From contig NZ_CALXSK010000037.1 in the NCBI RefSeq assembly GCF_944391105.1, positions 1-40,683 on the forward strand: 40,683 nt of DNA, read 5' to 3'. Positions 1 to 8,184 of this stretch are shown here, piece after piece. The position numbers were made by a program, and so were the translations under genes. Source of the stretch: an uncultured Victivallis sp. (GTDB lineage: Bacteria; Verrucomicrobiota; Lentisphaeria; Victivallales; Victivallaceae). The notes under the pieces were generated by a model, which saw nothing but the letters and a program-made list of their open reading frames with translations, searched no databases and was not told where the DNA came from. Numbering within the stretch: the stretch's first letter is position 1; every line of letters starts with the position of its first letter.

Positions 1-1
1 A

Positions 2-43
2 ATCGGAGAGTCCGGACACAGCCACCAGCTCCACCATTTTTAA
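2..43 (+). CDS. Possible 3' end of an upstream gene (partial)
   Basis: One frame stays open from the window edge to a TAA at 41-43, only four bases before a strong rho-independent terminator. The 13 visible residues end in SHQLHHF and carry no recognisable family. Placement before a terminator is the only support; the other two plus frames read straight through the hairpin. Confidence 0.35.
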   Translation: MGESGHSHQLHHF

Positions 44-47
44 GCTC

Positions 48-75
48 AAAACGGCAACAATCGTTGCCGTTTTTT
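48..75 (+). terminator. Rho-independent terminator
   Basis: The perfect stem AAAACGGCAAC / GTTGCCGTTTT (48-58 with 63-73) has a four-base loop and runs into a T tract ending about 75. It would end transcription entering from the left edge of the window. Confidence 0.85.
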
Positions 76-150
76 ACTATACACGCTTCCTGTTTTCGAC
101 AGACCGCTTATTTTAAATCAAATCAGCCATTCGGGAGCAGATTATGGTCA

Positions 151-170
151 TGCCCCTTTTTCAAGGGGCA
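151..170 (-). terminator. Stem-loop downstream of the OYE gene
   Basis: A perfect 8-bp stem TGCCCCTT / AAGGGGCA with a four-base loop lies 19 bases past the stop codon of the oxidoreductase. No T tract follows on the minus strand, so it may be a 3'-end stabilising hairpin or a weak terminator rather than a classical one. Confidence 0.45.
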
Positions 171-188
171 CCTTCCACCCCCCGCCAA

Positions 189-1310
189 TCAATTGCATCC
201 GCGAGAGGTATCATCGCTCCGTTCCCGCGGACAAAAGAAGCCGCGCCCGGTCAAAATCGGCCGGAAACAGGCGTTGCAGGTGACGCATTTCGCCGGGGAA
301 TCATCCTCGTAATGCCAGCGGCGAAGCAAACCGGGTTCCCGGATCAGAGGACGGCAGAGAGAAATCATGTCGCAGCAGGAGTCTCTTGCCAGACGTTCTG
401 CCGTCTGGATCGAGCGCACACCGCCAACCAGCAGCAACGGCAGACGCAACGTTGCCTTCAACCGGCAAGCAGCCGACTCGTAATAGACAGTGTCATCAAC
501 AGAACCCTTTTCCGGAAGACGGACAGGAGAACGCCGGGGACCAGCCTCGGGAATTCCGCCGGAAAGTTCCACGGCATCCAGCCCGAGCCGCTCAAGCTCC
601 CGGCAAACCTCCACGCACTCCGCCACAGAAAAACCGCCCTCCACAAAATCTTCGGAATTGATCTTCACAAGTATGGGAAAATCGTTTCCGACTGCGCTGC
701 GTACCGCCAGAAAAATCTCTTTGAGCAGACGCATCCGATTTTCCAGCGAACCGCCATATTCATCGGTCCGTTTGTTGTAGAACGGGGAAAGAAATTCACT
801 GATGAGATATCCGTGTGCGGCATGAATCTGCAACCCGTCGAACCCGCCCAGCCGTGCACGCCGGGCGGCAGAAGCGAAGGCGTCAACGATTTTCTGAATC
901 TCCCCGCGACATGCGCTCCGGCAAAAGCCCCTTTTCGGAGATGAGCGGAACTCCGACGGTCCCATCGCATGTTCCGGGTCCCCCGAGAAGCCCCCCGCAT
1001 GCGCCAGCTGGAGAACGATGGAGCCGCCACGACGATGCACCTGTTCGGTTGCAACTTTCCACAATTCAACGGCGTCGTCACATGCCGCAGAAGACTGGAA
1101 TTTCGACGCCCTCCCCTCTTCAGAAACGAACGAATGTCCTGTTATGATCAATCCAACCTCATTTTCCGCCAGTTCCGCATAGGTTCGGATGAGCTCCGGC
1201 GTGTACAGCCCTGACGGGTCCGAAAGCCCCTCATGGGTTGCGGATCGGACAAAGCGGTTCCCCGAAACAAGCGTTCCGATTTCAAAAGGTTCAAAAAGAA
1301 TATCCTTCAT
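189..1310 (-). CDS. NADH:flavin oxidoreductase, Old Yellow Enzyme family
   Basis: A 373-residue FMN-dependent TIM-barrel oxidoreductase of the OYE/NADH:flavin oxidoreductase family, which typically reduces activated C=C bonds of enones or related compounds in the cytoplasm. Seen: an early NRFVRSATHEG segment, the active-site region GFDGLQIHAAHGYLISEFLSP followed by NKRTDEYGGSLENR, and a late LVGGVRS phosphate-binding loop. Near the C-terminus is a Cys cluster C-x2-C-x2-C followed about 11 residues later by another Cys. A similar cluster binds an Fe-S centre in the 2,4-dienoyl-CoA reductase branch, but the second flavin/NAD domain of that branch is absent here. The ATG at 1310 has a GGGAGGGGG ribosome site just upstream. 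It is divergent from the esterase gene. The physiological substrate cannot be read from sequence. Confidence 0.9.
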   Translation of the reverse strand: MKDILFEPFEIGTLVSGNRFVRSATHEGLSDPSGLYTPELIRTYAELAENEVGLIITGHSFVSEEGRASKFQSSAACDDAVELWKVATEQVHRRGGSIVLQLAHAGGFSGDPEHAMGPSEFRSSPKRGFCRSACRGEIQKIVDAFASAARRARLGGFDGLQIHAAHGYLISEFLSPFYNKRTDEYGGSLENRMRLLKEIFLAVRSAVGNDFPILVKINSEDFVEGGFSVAECVEVCRELERLGLDAVELSGGIPEAGPRRSPVRLPEKGSVDDTVYYESAACRLKATLRLPLLLVGGVRSIQTAERLARDSCCDMISLCRPLIREPGLLRRWHYEDDSPAKCVTCNACFRPILTGRGFFCPRERSDDTSRGCN

Positions 1311-1331
1311 GCCCCCTCCCTTCTTATTTCC

Positions 1332-1356
1332 GTAATTGCTTTTTTTTGCAATTTAC
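1332..1356. promoter_or_regulatory. AT-rich inverted repeat upstream of the OYE gene
   Basis: GTAATTGC and GCAATTTAC flank an eight-T spacer, forming an inverted repeat with one bulged base, 22-46 bases upstream of the oxidoreductase start. The position fits an operator or a 5'-leader hairpin. No regulator is linked to it in the window. Confidence 0.35.
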
Positions 1357-1654
1357 AGTTGCTTCTTCGTATTTGCAATATTCCCGGTGAACTTTTCAGA
1401 AGGAAAACACTGCGATCACGAGAAGACACATCCGTCATGCAACAGAAAATGTCCGGAGCATGGATTTTCCGGAATTCTCCCGGAACCTTCTCCGGCCCGC
1501 TTCCGGAAAGAGCGGAAAAACAACCGAAGTATGTCAGCGGAAAACCATTTTTTCGAAAAAGAGGTGAAGTGTCATGAAATTGCTCCACGTGCCGCGGAGC
1601 GAGCCCGGCCGGGGTGTATGGATTCTGCTTTCTGAACGACGACGCAACTTTCAC

Positions 1655-1683
1655 TTGAAAAATGAGAAACAGCATGGTATTTT
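1655..1683 (+). promoter_or_regulatory. Candidate sigma70-type promoter for the esterase
   Basis: TTGAAA at 1655-1660 and TATTTT at 1678-1683 are separated by exactly 17 bases. Transcription would start near 1690, leaving a leader of about 30 bases that contains AGGAAG before the ATG at 1721. Confidence 0.5.
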
Positions 1684-1720
1684 CTTTTTTACGCCAAAAC
1701 ACAACGCAAAAGGAAGAACA

Positions 1721-2587
1721 ATGAAAATGAACCCATCCGGAAATTCATGGAGGAAAGCCGCACTTGTACTCAGCCTTCTTCTCATCTGTCTGTTTCTGCC
1801 GCTTCATGGCGCAACCATCGAAAAGCGGGACGTGTACAGTGACGCAATGAAGAAAAACATCCCGGTGAACGTGATTCTGCCGGACTCCAGCAAAACCGAC
1901 GCAACCAAACGCTATCCTGTAGTGTATCTGCTCCATGGAGCGGGAGGCAACTACAGAAACTGGTCGGTCGATGCCCGTGATCTGCTCAAGGAGGTCGATA
2001 AGAACGACTTCATCGTCGTCTGCCCGAATGCGGAAAACAGCTGGTACATCGACAGTCCGGTCGACGATTCCTGTCGATACAGCACATTCTGCGGCAAGGA
2101 GCTGATTGCATGGATCGACAACCATTATCGGACCATTCCCAATCGGGAGAATCGGGCAGTATGCGGGCTGAGCATGGGGGGATACGGTGCGATGTATCTG
2201 GCGATCAACCATCTGGATACCTTCAGCATCGCGGTCTCTCTGAGCGGCGGGTTGGATATCCGCCCATACAATTCCTGGAATCTGCCCAACATTCTCGGCG
2301 ACAGGAAAGAGCATCCCGAAAACTGGGAAAAGTACACGATCATCAATCAGATCGACAAGCTGAAAAACCGGGATCTTGCGATCAGCATTGACTGCGGCAC
2401 GGAGGATTTCTTCCTTGAGGTGAACCGTGCAGCCAGAAAGAAACTCCTGGAAAGGAAGATCGAACACGATTACTGCGAACGTCCGGGCAACCACAGTTGG
2501 GATTACTGGAACAACGCCTTCCCCTATGCGGCGATTTTCATGAACAAACACTTCACGCGCAGCCTTGATTCCAGCAAAAATCGTTAA
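1721..2587 (+). CDS. Secreted alpha/beta-hydrolase esterase (esterase D / XynC-like)
   Basis: A 288-residue carboxylesterase of the PF00756 type, the family of S-formylglutathione hydrolases, feruloyl/acetyl xylan esterases and antigen 85. Residues about 12-30 form a hydrophobic signal peptide ending LPLHGA, so it is exported. Motifs seen: the oxyanion-region VVYLLHGAGGN, the nucleophile elbow GLSMGGYGA (Ser in G-x-S-x-G), an Asp in the IDCGTEDFF segment and a late His in PGNHSWDYW. These complete a Ser-Asp-His triad by position. The ATG at 1721 is chosen over the longer frame because AGGAAG lies five bases upstream and the signal peptide then sits at the N-terminus. Beside the glycoside-hydrolase cassette it may remove ester decorations from polysaccharide; this is inference. 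Confidence 0.85.
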   Translation: MKMNPSGNSWRKAALVLSLLLICLFLPLHGATIEKRDVYSDAMKKNIPVNVILPDSSKTDATKRYPVVYLLHGAGGNYRNWSVDARDLLKEVDKNDFIVVCPNAENSWYIDSPVDDSCRYSTFCGKELIAWIDNHYRTIPNRENRAVCGLSMGGYGAMYLAINHLDTFSIAVSLSGGLDIRPYNSWNLPNILGDRKEHPENWEKYTIINQIDKLKNRDLAISIDCGTEDFFLEVNRAARKKLLERKIEHDYCERPGNHSWDYWNNAFPYAAIFMNKHFTRSLDSSKNR

Positions 2588-2896
2588 CTGGCTCATTTCC
2601 AAAGAAAACTGACGTTTTCCAGAACAAGCCGGTCGGAAGGATACCGGAAAAACAAAACTCAGCCGGAAGAGGCTCCATTAGAAAATCCTCTCCGGCCGCG
2701 GGGGCAGCCCGAAAACGCACATGTGCTTTGCAGGCTGTGGAACGACGGTCTGGGGGCGCTCAGGCCGATGTGCACCGAAAGCTCCCTGAAACGAGGGAGT
2801 TGCATCGAGAATTTCATGTCTCGGAAAATCGGACGACGTCAGAATCCGGACATGCCTTTCCTCTCTTCTGGTTCATCAACATAACGACATGATCAT
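2588..2896. other. Convergent intergenic region with hairpins
   Basis: These 309 bases lie between two convergent genes. They contain a long imperfect hairpin at 2662-2696 and a short one at 2782-2799 (CTCCCT / AGGGAG). No credible coding frame was seen. Confidence 0.6.
2645..2696 (-). terminator. Probable terminator of the first glycoside-hydrolase cassette
   Basis: On the minus strand GCCGGAGAGG pairs with CCTCTTCCGGC (one bulged base, stem ends at 2696 and 2662). It is followed by a T-rich tail, TGAGTTTTGTTTTTCC. It lies about 200 bases past the hydrolase stop, so the mRNA would have a long 3' tail. Confidence 0.5.
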
Positions 2897-5800
2897 CTAT
2901 TCAAGTCTGATCCACTCCGCCGGCGAGGCGTCGGGAGAGAGCATCCGGTAAACCGGCCCTTTCGTTGGAATCAGCCGGGCCCCCTCGACATACAAGGGTG
3001 CCTCCGTCAACGGAAGAACCACTTTCCCATCCGAGTTCGCCGCCACCCTGCGGGTTCGACCTACGGCATCCGTAACCCAGACGCACTGCCGATTCATGGC
3101 ATCAACGGTCAACTCCAGAGGAGCATTCAAATCCGCCGGGATCCATGGCTGAAGGTGAAATCCCTGTTGAATCGGAGCTTCCTGTTTGCGCAAGCCATCC
3201 TTACGGCTCCACAGCAAGGCGAATTTTCCATTCGGCCCCCGGTCGAAAAGCAACCCTCTCGCATCCGGATCATCAAATTGCAGATCCCCCAGAAATTTGC
3301 CCGGATCAAAAAAGCGGGCGGCAGTCTGCCATGCCCACAAAGGCAGCTTGGGCATCCAGTTTCGGTGGAAAAGTCCGAAATGGCATTCACGTTGCAGACT
3401 GATATTGTTGTCCGGGTGGATCAGCGCCCCGGTTTCGAGATCATTGAAGGTATAATACATGATGTTTTTCACATCGGCCGCTACCGCGAGTCCAACTTGA
3501 ATCCCGATATCGGTTGCTGCGATCCGCTCATTGTTCGTTATTAGCATATTCGGAGCGGTGGGGGAGTAAAATTCCGTAAGATACAAAGGCTTGTCTCCAA
3601 AACGGCGGGCTGCCTCACGAACAGCTCTCAGAGTCCGGATATAGCTCCAGTAGGAGTCGTCTGTCTCCGGGGAACGGGTAACCCCGGTTGCGTGGAATGC
3701 GAGGTAATCGAAATCATCCCACGCCCCCTGTTCATAAACCTTCTGCATATAGGGCATATCTCCATTGCATACGGTCAAGCCGGTCAATTTGATGTCCGGG
3801 TAATACTGATCCCTGGTTTTGCGCAATACTTTTGCGAAATCGGCATAAGCTTTGGCACGAACAGCCTTCTGCTCTCCGCCGTAGAGATTCCACTCGTTTG
3901 AAAACTCAAACACTTCCGAACCGGTATCATGCGTCAACTTTAAATTGCCAAGCATCCAGCGGGAGAGTGCTTTCGGATCCGAAAGCCAATTGCGGGCTCC
4001 CTTTACATAGGCCTCCAAACTGGCGGAATCGCCAATATTGTTGTGATACCAGGTGCGCAGCCCGTATTTCTGGGCGATATGCTCATAGGGATGGGACTGG
4101 CGAATTGTGGAGACTCCGATTCTGCGCATCATCCGGAACAGAAGTTCCGGAGTCCGTGGTTCCGTCACCTCGCCGGCGCTCCCCCGCCAACCGACGATTC
4201 CAATTCGCGACTCTCTTCCGGCCTTGAAATCATATTCCGGCAAGACGCCCCCGCAAATTCTCCGATAATCTCCTGCGAATTCAGACATCGCATATATGTC
4301 GAAGAAAACCGGTCCCGTCTGCTTCAATTCCACAGAAACAGGAAACGCATGTTCCTCCTCCGGCTGCAGGATGCGCGAAAGCGTCTCCTTCTTCAGAACC
4401 CTGCCGTCAAAATCATGAGCCGTGTATCGAAAATGAACGCGCTGGGGCTTTCTGAAAAAATTGACAACATGTGCCGTCAATTCATAAGTGCCCGGATCCT
4501 TTCTGACGAAGAACGGGTCAGCCGAAGTGACATCCATCAGCAGTCGCTCGTCGCCGGCCCGGGCAATTGCCTCGCGCCAGCGTGAATCCTCATGGTCCTG
4601 AACGGACAAAGCCAGGACTCCGCTGTAAAATACCGGCGCCCAGGGAAGATGGCATTTGCGAATTTCAAACCGCAACTTCTTATCCCGCCAGAAGCTCCAG
4701 TAGCTCGGGCTCTCCCCGTTACACGCGAATGTCGCATGATTTTTTCCATTTCCGAATTCAATTGCCTGACCGCGTCTCACATCCCGCGGGACACCTCCCA
4801 ATGGATGCAGCAGCGAACGTTCCGGAGAAAAGCGTCGGGTTTCCTTCATATCCGGTGCCGGGATAAAATGCATTGCCCCGAGATTTTCCTCCCACTTGCC
4901 TTCTACCTGCCAGGAAGGATAAACACGGAGACGTACGCTTTTCGGAAAAAGCGTCCACTGCATCAGATAAAGCTGTTTCCCCTCCTTATCCACGGCTGCA
5001 ACCCCGAGAACCTTGTTGTCGGTTCCGACAACGTCAGTTGCGGTGGGAATCATCTCAAAATCAATATCAGGCAGCACGGGATTGTCATCTTTCAGCTTGA
5101 TTGCCTGAAAGTGATCCGGAGAAGCGGGAGCGTCCGGAAGTTCCGGAGCTTTCAGGATTCCAAGATGAGCCCACTCCTCCTTAACGGAATTCCGGAACTC
5201 AATTCCCGTTCCTCCATTTGCATGGAAACGCAATCGGAGAAGCTCGTTCTCAAGTTGTCCGATCACCGGTCGAATCCGTTTCGCAGGAACTCCGAGGTCG
5301 GAAACGGCGAGATTCGCGATTTGAAGCACCCCGCAGGTATCCCAGCCGGGGACGACGGAAAAACGGATTCGGGCCGGCGCACCGGCTGATTTCAACGGCA
5401 ATTCCCCGGCCGTCCGGCACTCGCCGCTTGCAGAATCCGTTATCGCCAGATCATACAATCCATCCCCATATCCGGACGTCACGGAGAGTCGATACCAGGA
5501 GTTGTCTTTCACCGGCAGAGCGCCGGGAAATGTCCCCCCAGGAACCAGACGTTTATACTGGACGCTCAAGTCTGCAACGACGACACCGTCCTTGTCGAGA
5601 AGTTGCATTACGACGGAATAGGGCTGATTCTGTTTCCCCCACACAGGAGGCGTGAAATAAAAGTCGAATTCAATCTTCCAGGCTTTTCCCACTGCGAATT
5701 CCGGAGATTCCGCAACGGCGGGAGAGTCTCTGTAATCGAAATCCTGAAGCATCAGAACTCCCTTGCCGAACCCGGCGTGAGAATAATTTTCCCCATGCCG

Positions 5801-5935
5801 CTCGGAAGAAAGTTTCCAATTCCCGGCCGCGGACGAATCGCTGAAATTTTCCGAAAACACCACTTCTCCCGCTGCCGAAAACACCAGGCAGAAGAGCAGC
5901 AGTAATAAACCCATCGCGTTTTTTATCATTTCCAT
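2897..5935 (-). CDS. Large secreted glycoside hydrolase, clan GH-A-like TIM barrel
   Basis: A 1012-residue exported enzyme. Residues 1-23 are a signal peptide (hydrophobic LLLLLFCLVFSAAG). Residues about 25-210 look like a laminin-G/concanavalin-type beta-sandwich (FSENFSD start, WKIEFDFYF, WYRLSVT). A beta-rich middle region follows, and a TIM-barrel catalytic domain occupies about 590-860. The acid/base is probably Glu681 in FEFSNEWN and the nucleophile Glu788 in LYLTEFYSP. Their 107-residue separation and the N-E and T-E-F contexts fit a retaining clan GH-A hydrolase, loosely GH39-like. A C-terminal beta domain (after 880) is likely. It is the last gene of the cassette LacI > pseudopilin > hydrolase, 23 bases after the pseudopilin. 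The substrate is unknown; no CAZy family is assigned with confidence. Confidence 0.8.
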   Translation of the reverse strand: MEMIKNAMGLLLLLFCLVFSAAGEVVFSENFSDSSAAGNWKLSSERHGENYSHAGFGKGVLMLQDFDYRDSPAVAESPEFAVGKAWKIEFDFYFTPPVWGKQNQPYSVVMQLLDKDGVVVADLSVQYKRLVPGGTFPGALPVKDNSWYRLSVTSGYGDGLYDLAITDSASGECRTAGELPLKSAGAPARIRFSVVPGWDTCGVLQIANLAVSDLGVPAKRIRPVIGQLENELLRLRFHANGGTGIEFRNSVKEEWAHLGILKAPELPDAPASPDHFQAIKLKDDNPVLPDIDFEMIPTATDVVGTDNKVLGVAAVDKEGKQLYLMQWTLFPKSVRLRVYPSWQVEGKWEENLGAMHFIPAPDMKETRRFSPERSLLHPLGGVPRDVRRGQAIEFGNGKNHATFACNGESPSYWSFWRDKKLRFEIRKCHLPWAPVFYSGVLALSVQDHEDSRWREAIARAGDERLLMDVTSADPFFVRKDPGTYELTAHVVNFFRKPQRVHFRYTAHDFDGRVLKKETLSRILQPEEEHAFPVSVELKQTGPVFFDIYAMSEFAGDYRRICGGVLPEYDFKAGRESRIGIVGWRGSAGEVTEPRTPELLFRMMRRIGVSTIRQSHPYEHIAQKYGLRTWYHNNIGDSASLEAYVKGARNWLSDPKALSRWMLGNLKLTHDTGSEVFEFSNEWNLYGGEQKAVRAKAYADFAKVLRKTRDQYYPDIKLTGLTVCNGDMPYMQKVYEQGAWDDFDYLAFHATGVTRSPETDDSYWSYIRTLRAVREAARRFGDKPLYLTEFYSPTAPNMLITNNERIAATDIGIQVGLAVAADVKNIMYYTFNDLETGALIHPDNNISLQRECHFGLFHRNWMPKLPLWAWQTAARFFDPGKFLGDLQFDDPDARGLLFDRGPNGKFALLWSRKDGLRKQEAPIQQGFHLQPWIPADLNAPLELTVDAMNRQCVWVTDAVGRTRRVAANSDGKVVLPLTEAPLYVEGARLIPTKGPVYRMLSPDASPAEWIRLE

Positions 5936-5958
5936 TTCCCGCTTTCACCAGAATCGAT

Positions 5959-6684
5959 TCATTCCCAGATATAACAGAAGGATTGGTTGAACTCCAGAGG
6001 CTGCAGGGCAATCAGATTGAAGGTGCGAACATGTCCGTCCAGCGCCTGCGCATTGATCCCCGTGTGATGCCGCATTTTCATTTTTGTCAGACGTTCGTTA
6101 TAGCCGATGTCATAAGACCAGGAATAACTGTCAACGCTGCGAGCGGCAAAATCCGCAACGGCCATATATCTGGATGGATATCTGCAGGTGTTCAATTTAT
6201 GCTGACCATAGATTTTGGTGTTGCCGGAATACAATTCCCTCGGATAACAACCAAGTCGGGAGTTATTGGCATAATTGCTCATTTCCTTTTTCGGCTGTCC
6301 GAAAGCGGAATTGTAAATCCAGCGTTCCTCCTGCTCGGCCGGGCAGACCAGCACCGGCGGGAAAGTCATTTTATCCGCGTTATACGGGAAATTCCTTCCC
6401 GTTCCCAGATAAGGGTAGATATGTTCGATCCAGGGCTTCAAAGTCGCCCCCAGTCCAACCGCAAGAGATCCGTATTCAAATGTTGTAGCCGGTAAAATCA
6501 GATCATCATGATCATTGCTGAACATGGTTCCGGCTGCTCCAATTTGTTTCAGATTGTTGATGCAATCTGAGCTTTGTGCTCTCGCCCGGGCTTTATTCAA
6601 AGCCGGCAGCAGCATTCCGGCAAGAATCGCGATGATCGCTATAACAACAAGAAGTTCAATTAATGTGAAACGTTTGTTTTTCAT
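5959..6684 (-). CDS. Pseudopilin-type protein, H-X9-DG family (cassette 1)
   Basis: A 241-residue protein with an N-terminal type IV pilin-like helix: MKNKR then [16 protein letters not shown], with Glu five residues into the helix, followed by [12 protein letters not shown] and the conserved CINNLKQIG. The C-terminal half carries the H-x9-D-G signature ([15 protein letters not shown]). Such proteins are very numerous in Lentisphaerota and planctomycetes and resemble type II secretion pseudopilins; their function is not established. The residue before the processed Phe is Arg, not the usual Gly. The start at 6684 is fixed by AGGAGATGGT directly upstream. The reading frame extends upstream to 6726, but that adds residues before the pilin leader. 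It sits between a LacI regulator and a glycoside hydrolase on the same strand. Confidence 0.9.
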   Translation of the reverse strand: MKNKRFTLIELLVVIAIIAILAGMLLPALNKARARAQSSDCINNLKQIGAAGTMFSNDHDDLILPATTFEYGSLAVGLGATLKPWIEHIYPYLGTGRNFPYNADKMTFPPVLVCPAEQEERWIYNSAFGQPKKEMSNYANNSRLGCYPRELYSGNTKIYGQHKLNTCRYPSRYMAVADFAARSVDSYSWSYDIGYNERLTKMKMRHHTGINAQALDGHVRTFNLIALQPLEFNQSFCYIWE

Positions 6685-6694
6685 ACCATCTCCT
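6685..6694 (-). promoter_or_regulatory. Ribosome-binding site fixing the cassette-1 pseudopilin start
   Basis: AGGAGATGGT immediately precedes the ATG at 6684. The 14-base string formed with the start codon region (6681-6694) recurs exactly at 40611-40624, after the regulator at the right end of the window. Confidence 0.75.
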
Positions 6695-6753
6695 GTTTCC
6701 CTGACATCATTTACACTTCCGATCACTCAAACAAGGAAATCGCCTTGTTCCAG

Positions 6754-6948
6754 TCATATTTTCGCAGATTCACCATGCGTATCACGCCCCGCCGTTTCCC
6801 GAATATTCCTGATGCCGATTTCGTCAACAGGAAAATCATGACTCTGTTTCGTCCCGACGGCCGCGAACAGGCCGACCGCCGCAACCGGCAAAACCTTCGC
6901 AGCATTGGCGCGGGCGCCTCGTTCATCCGGGGTTTCATGATTCTCCAC
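6754..6948 (-). CDS. Questionable short ORF between regulator and pseudopilin
   Basis: A GTG-initiated 64-residue frame starts just after the LacI stop (6952) and has a balanced composition rich in Ala, Val, Gly, Asp and Glu (core KVLPVAAVGLFAAVGTK). A second overlapping frame on the same strand, ATG at 6938 to stop at 6723, encodes 71 strongly basic residues and has GGTGGAG upstream. Neither has a recognisable domain, and at most one is likely real. The other two cassettes have no space for such a gene, so this could equally be degenerate non-coding DNA. Confidence 0.25.
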   Translation of the reverse strand: MENHETPDERGARANAAKVLPVAAVGLFAAVGTKQSHDFPVDEIGIRNIRETAGRDTHGESAKI

Positions 6949-6951
6949 CGT

Positions 6952-8016
6952 TCATCCGCGTTTTTCCATGATCTGTACGCTGTTTCCCTCCTGAAATTCC
7001 AGCGGAACAAGCGTCTTGCAGACCTTATCCCCGGGATGGGAGGCTGTCATGAGCTGATAAAGCTGCTGCGCGCCCCGACGACCGAGCTCACGCGGAAACG
7101 TGCGGAAATAGGAAATTCGAACGCCGGAATCAAGCCGGACTTCCGAGTCGAACGTCACGAGACTCAGATCCCGGGGGCAGGCCATTCCCCGCACCTCCAG
7201 CACATGGCAGATCACCTCCGCAGCCGCCGCATGGGAAGTCACAAGTGCAGGCGGGCACGTGCCGGAATCAAGCCAGTCGATAAAGCATCGTTCAATGTCC
7301 GCATTGTCCGACGAACGGGCGGTACGGGCTTCAAATGCCTCAATGCCGAGCTGTTCGACAACCGATGCCATCACTCCGTACTTGCGCATCGTGTGAGACG
7401 GCGCAAGCGAAGAACCGCACAGAAAACCGATCTTCCGAAACCCCTTCTGGATCAGATACTCCGCAGCCCGGAAACCACCGGAAAAATCGTCGGAACTGAT
7501 TGAATTGGCAGATTCATTCGGGAGATCGTTCGGAAGAAGCACATAACGAATTGCATTACGACGCAGAAACGTCATAAGTTTCTCGTCCGGAGATCCCATG
7601 AGAATCACGCCGTCTGCTGAACTCAATTTTTTCAGCAGCAATCGATTGTCTGCGCTTTTATCCTCCGGCTCCCACGTCGATATGTTCAGCGTCACATTGC
7701 GGTGGCGATTGAAATAACTCTGAATCCCCCGCAGGATTTCCGCCATGAAATCGAGCTGCAGCAGATTCTTCTGCTCCGGCATCGGACAGAGCAGAAGCTC
7801 AACCTTGAATTCCATCCGGGGAGCCGGAATTTTTTCCGACACCTTTCGGGCAATCGCAGAATCGTCATACCCGAGTGTTTCGACCGCCCGGAACACCTTT
7901 TCCTGCGTCAATGCATCCGCACGAGCTTTTCGATTCAGGACCCGCGATACGGTTGCCACCGAAACGCCAGCCTCGCGTGCAACGTCATTCAATGTGACCG
8001 ACTGTTTGGCACTCAC
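6952..8016 (-). CDS. LacI-family transcription regulator (cassette 1)
   Basis: A 354-residue LacI/GalR-type repressor. The N-terminus has the helix-turn-helix VTLNDVAREAGVSVATVSRVLNRK (about residues 7-30) and a hinge region near 50-60. The rest is a periplasmic-binding-protein-like sensor (DGVILMGS, GFRKIGFLCGS, DLSLVTFDSE). The gene starts with GTG at 8016, with CGGAG eight bases upstream. It leads the cassette regulator > pseudopilin > hydrolase and probably senses a sugar released by that hydrolase while repressing the cassette (inference from family and position). Near-identical direct repeats lie just upstream at 8034 and 8056. Confidence 0.92.
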   Translation of the reverse strand: MSAKQSVTLNDVAREAGVSVATVSRVLNRKARADALTQEKVFRAVETLGYDDSAIARKVSEKIPAPRMEFKVELLLCPMPEQKNLLQLDFMAEILRGIQSYFNRHRNVTLNISTWEPEDKSADNRLLLKKLSSADGVILMGSPDEKLMTFLRRNAIRYVLLPNDLPNESANSISSDDFSGGFRAAEYLIQKGFRKIGFLCGSSLAPSHTMRKYGVMASVVEQLGIEAFEARTARSSDNADIERCFIDWLDSGTCPPALVTSHAAAAEVICHVLEVRGMACPRDLSLVTFDSEVRLDSGVRISYFRTFPRELGRRGAQQLYQLMTASHPGDKVCKTLVPLEFQEGNSVQIMEKRG

Positions 8017-8033
8017 TTTTCTGTCTCCGTGAA

Positions 8034-8069
8034 AGATTACACAAATTACGATGTAAGATTACGCAATTT
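8034..8069. promoter_or_regulatory. Direct repeats upstream of the cassette-1 LacI gene
   Basis: AGATTACACAAATT (8034-8047) and AGATTACGCAATTT (8056-8069) are 22 bases apart, about two helical turns. Between and across them TTAC and GTAA alternate as small dyads (TTAC-GAT-GTAA-GA-TTAC). They lie 18-53 bases upstream of the GTG start, a likely autoregulatory operator region. No confident -35/-10 pair was found. Confidence 0.45.
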
Positions 8070-8184
8070 TTCACTATTAATTATGGGAAACAACAGGAGG
8101 AAAGTCAATACCGGAAATGAAAAAAAATCAAAAAAAAGGCGAAAAAAGTGCCGGAAGCGGAGAAATCCCGCGGAGAAGACGGAT

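Larger units (their letters stand above)
1311..1720. other. Divergent intergenic region between OYE and esterase genes
   Basis: These 410 bases separate two divergently oriented genes. They hold an AT-rich dyad at 1332-1356, a plausible plus-strand promoter at 1655-1683 and the esterase ribosome site AGGAAG at 1711-1716. The esterase frame is open back to 1574, but that stretch encodes no recognisable protein and precedes the signal peptide, so it is treated as non-coding. Confidence 0.6.
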
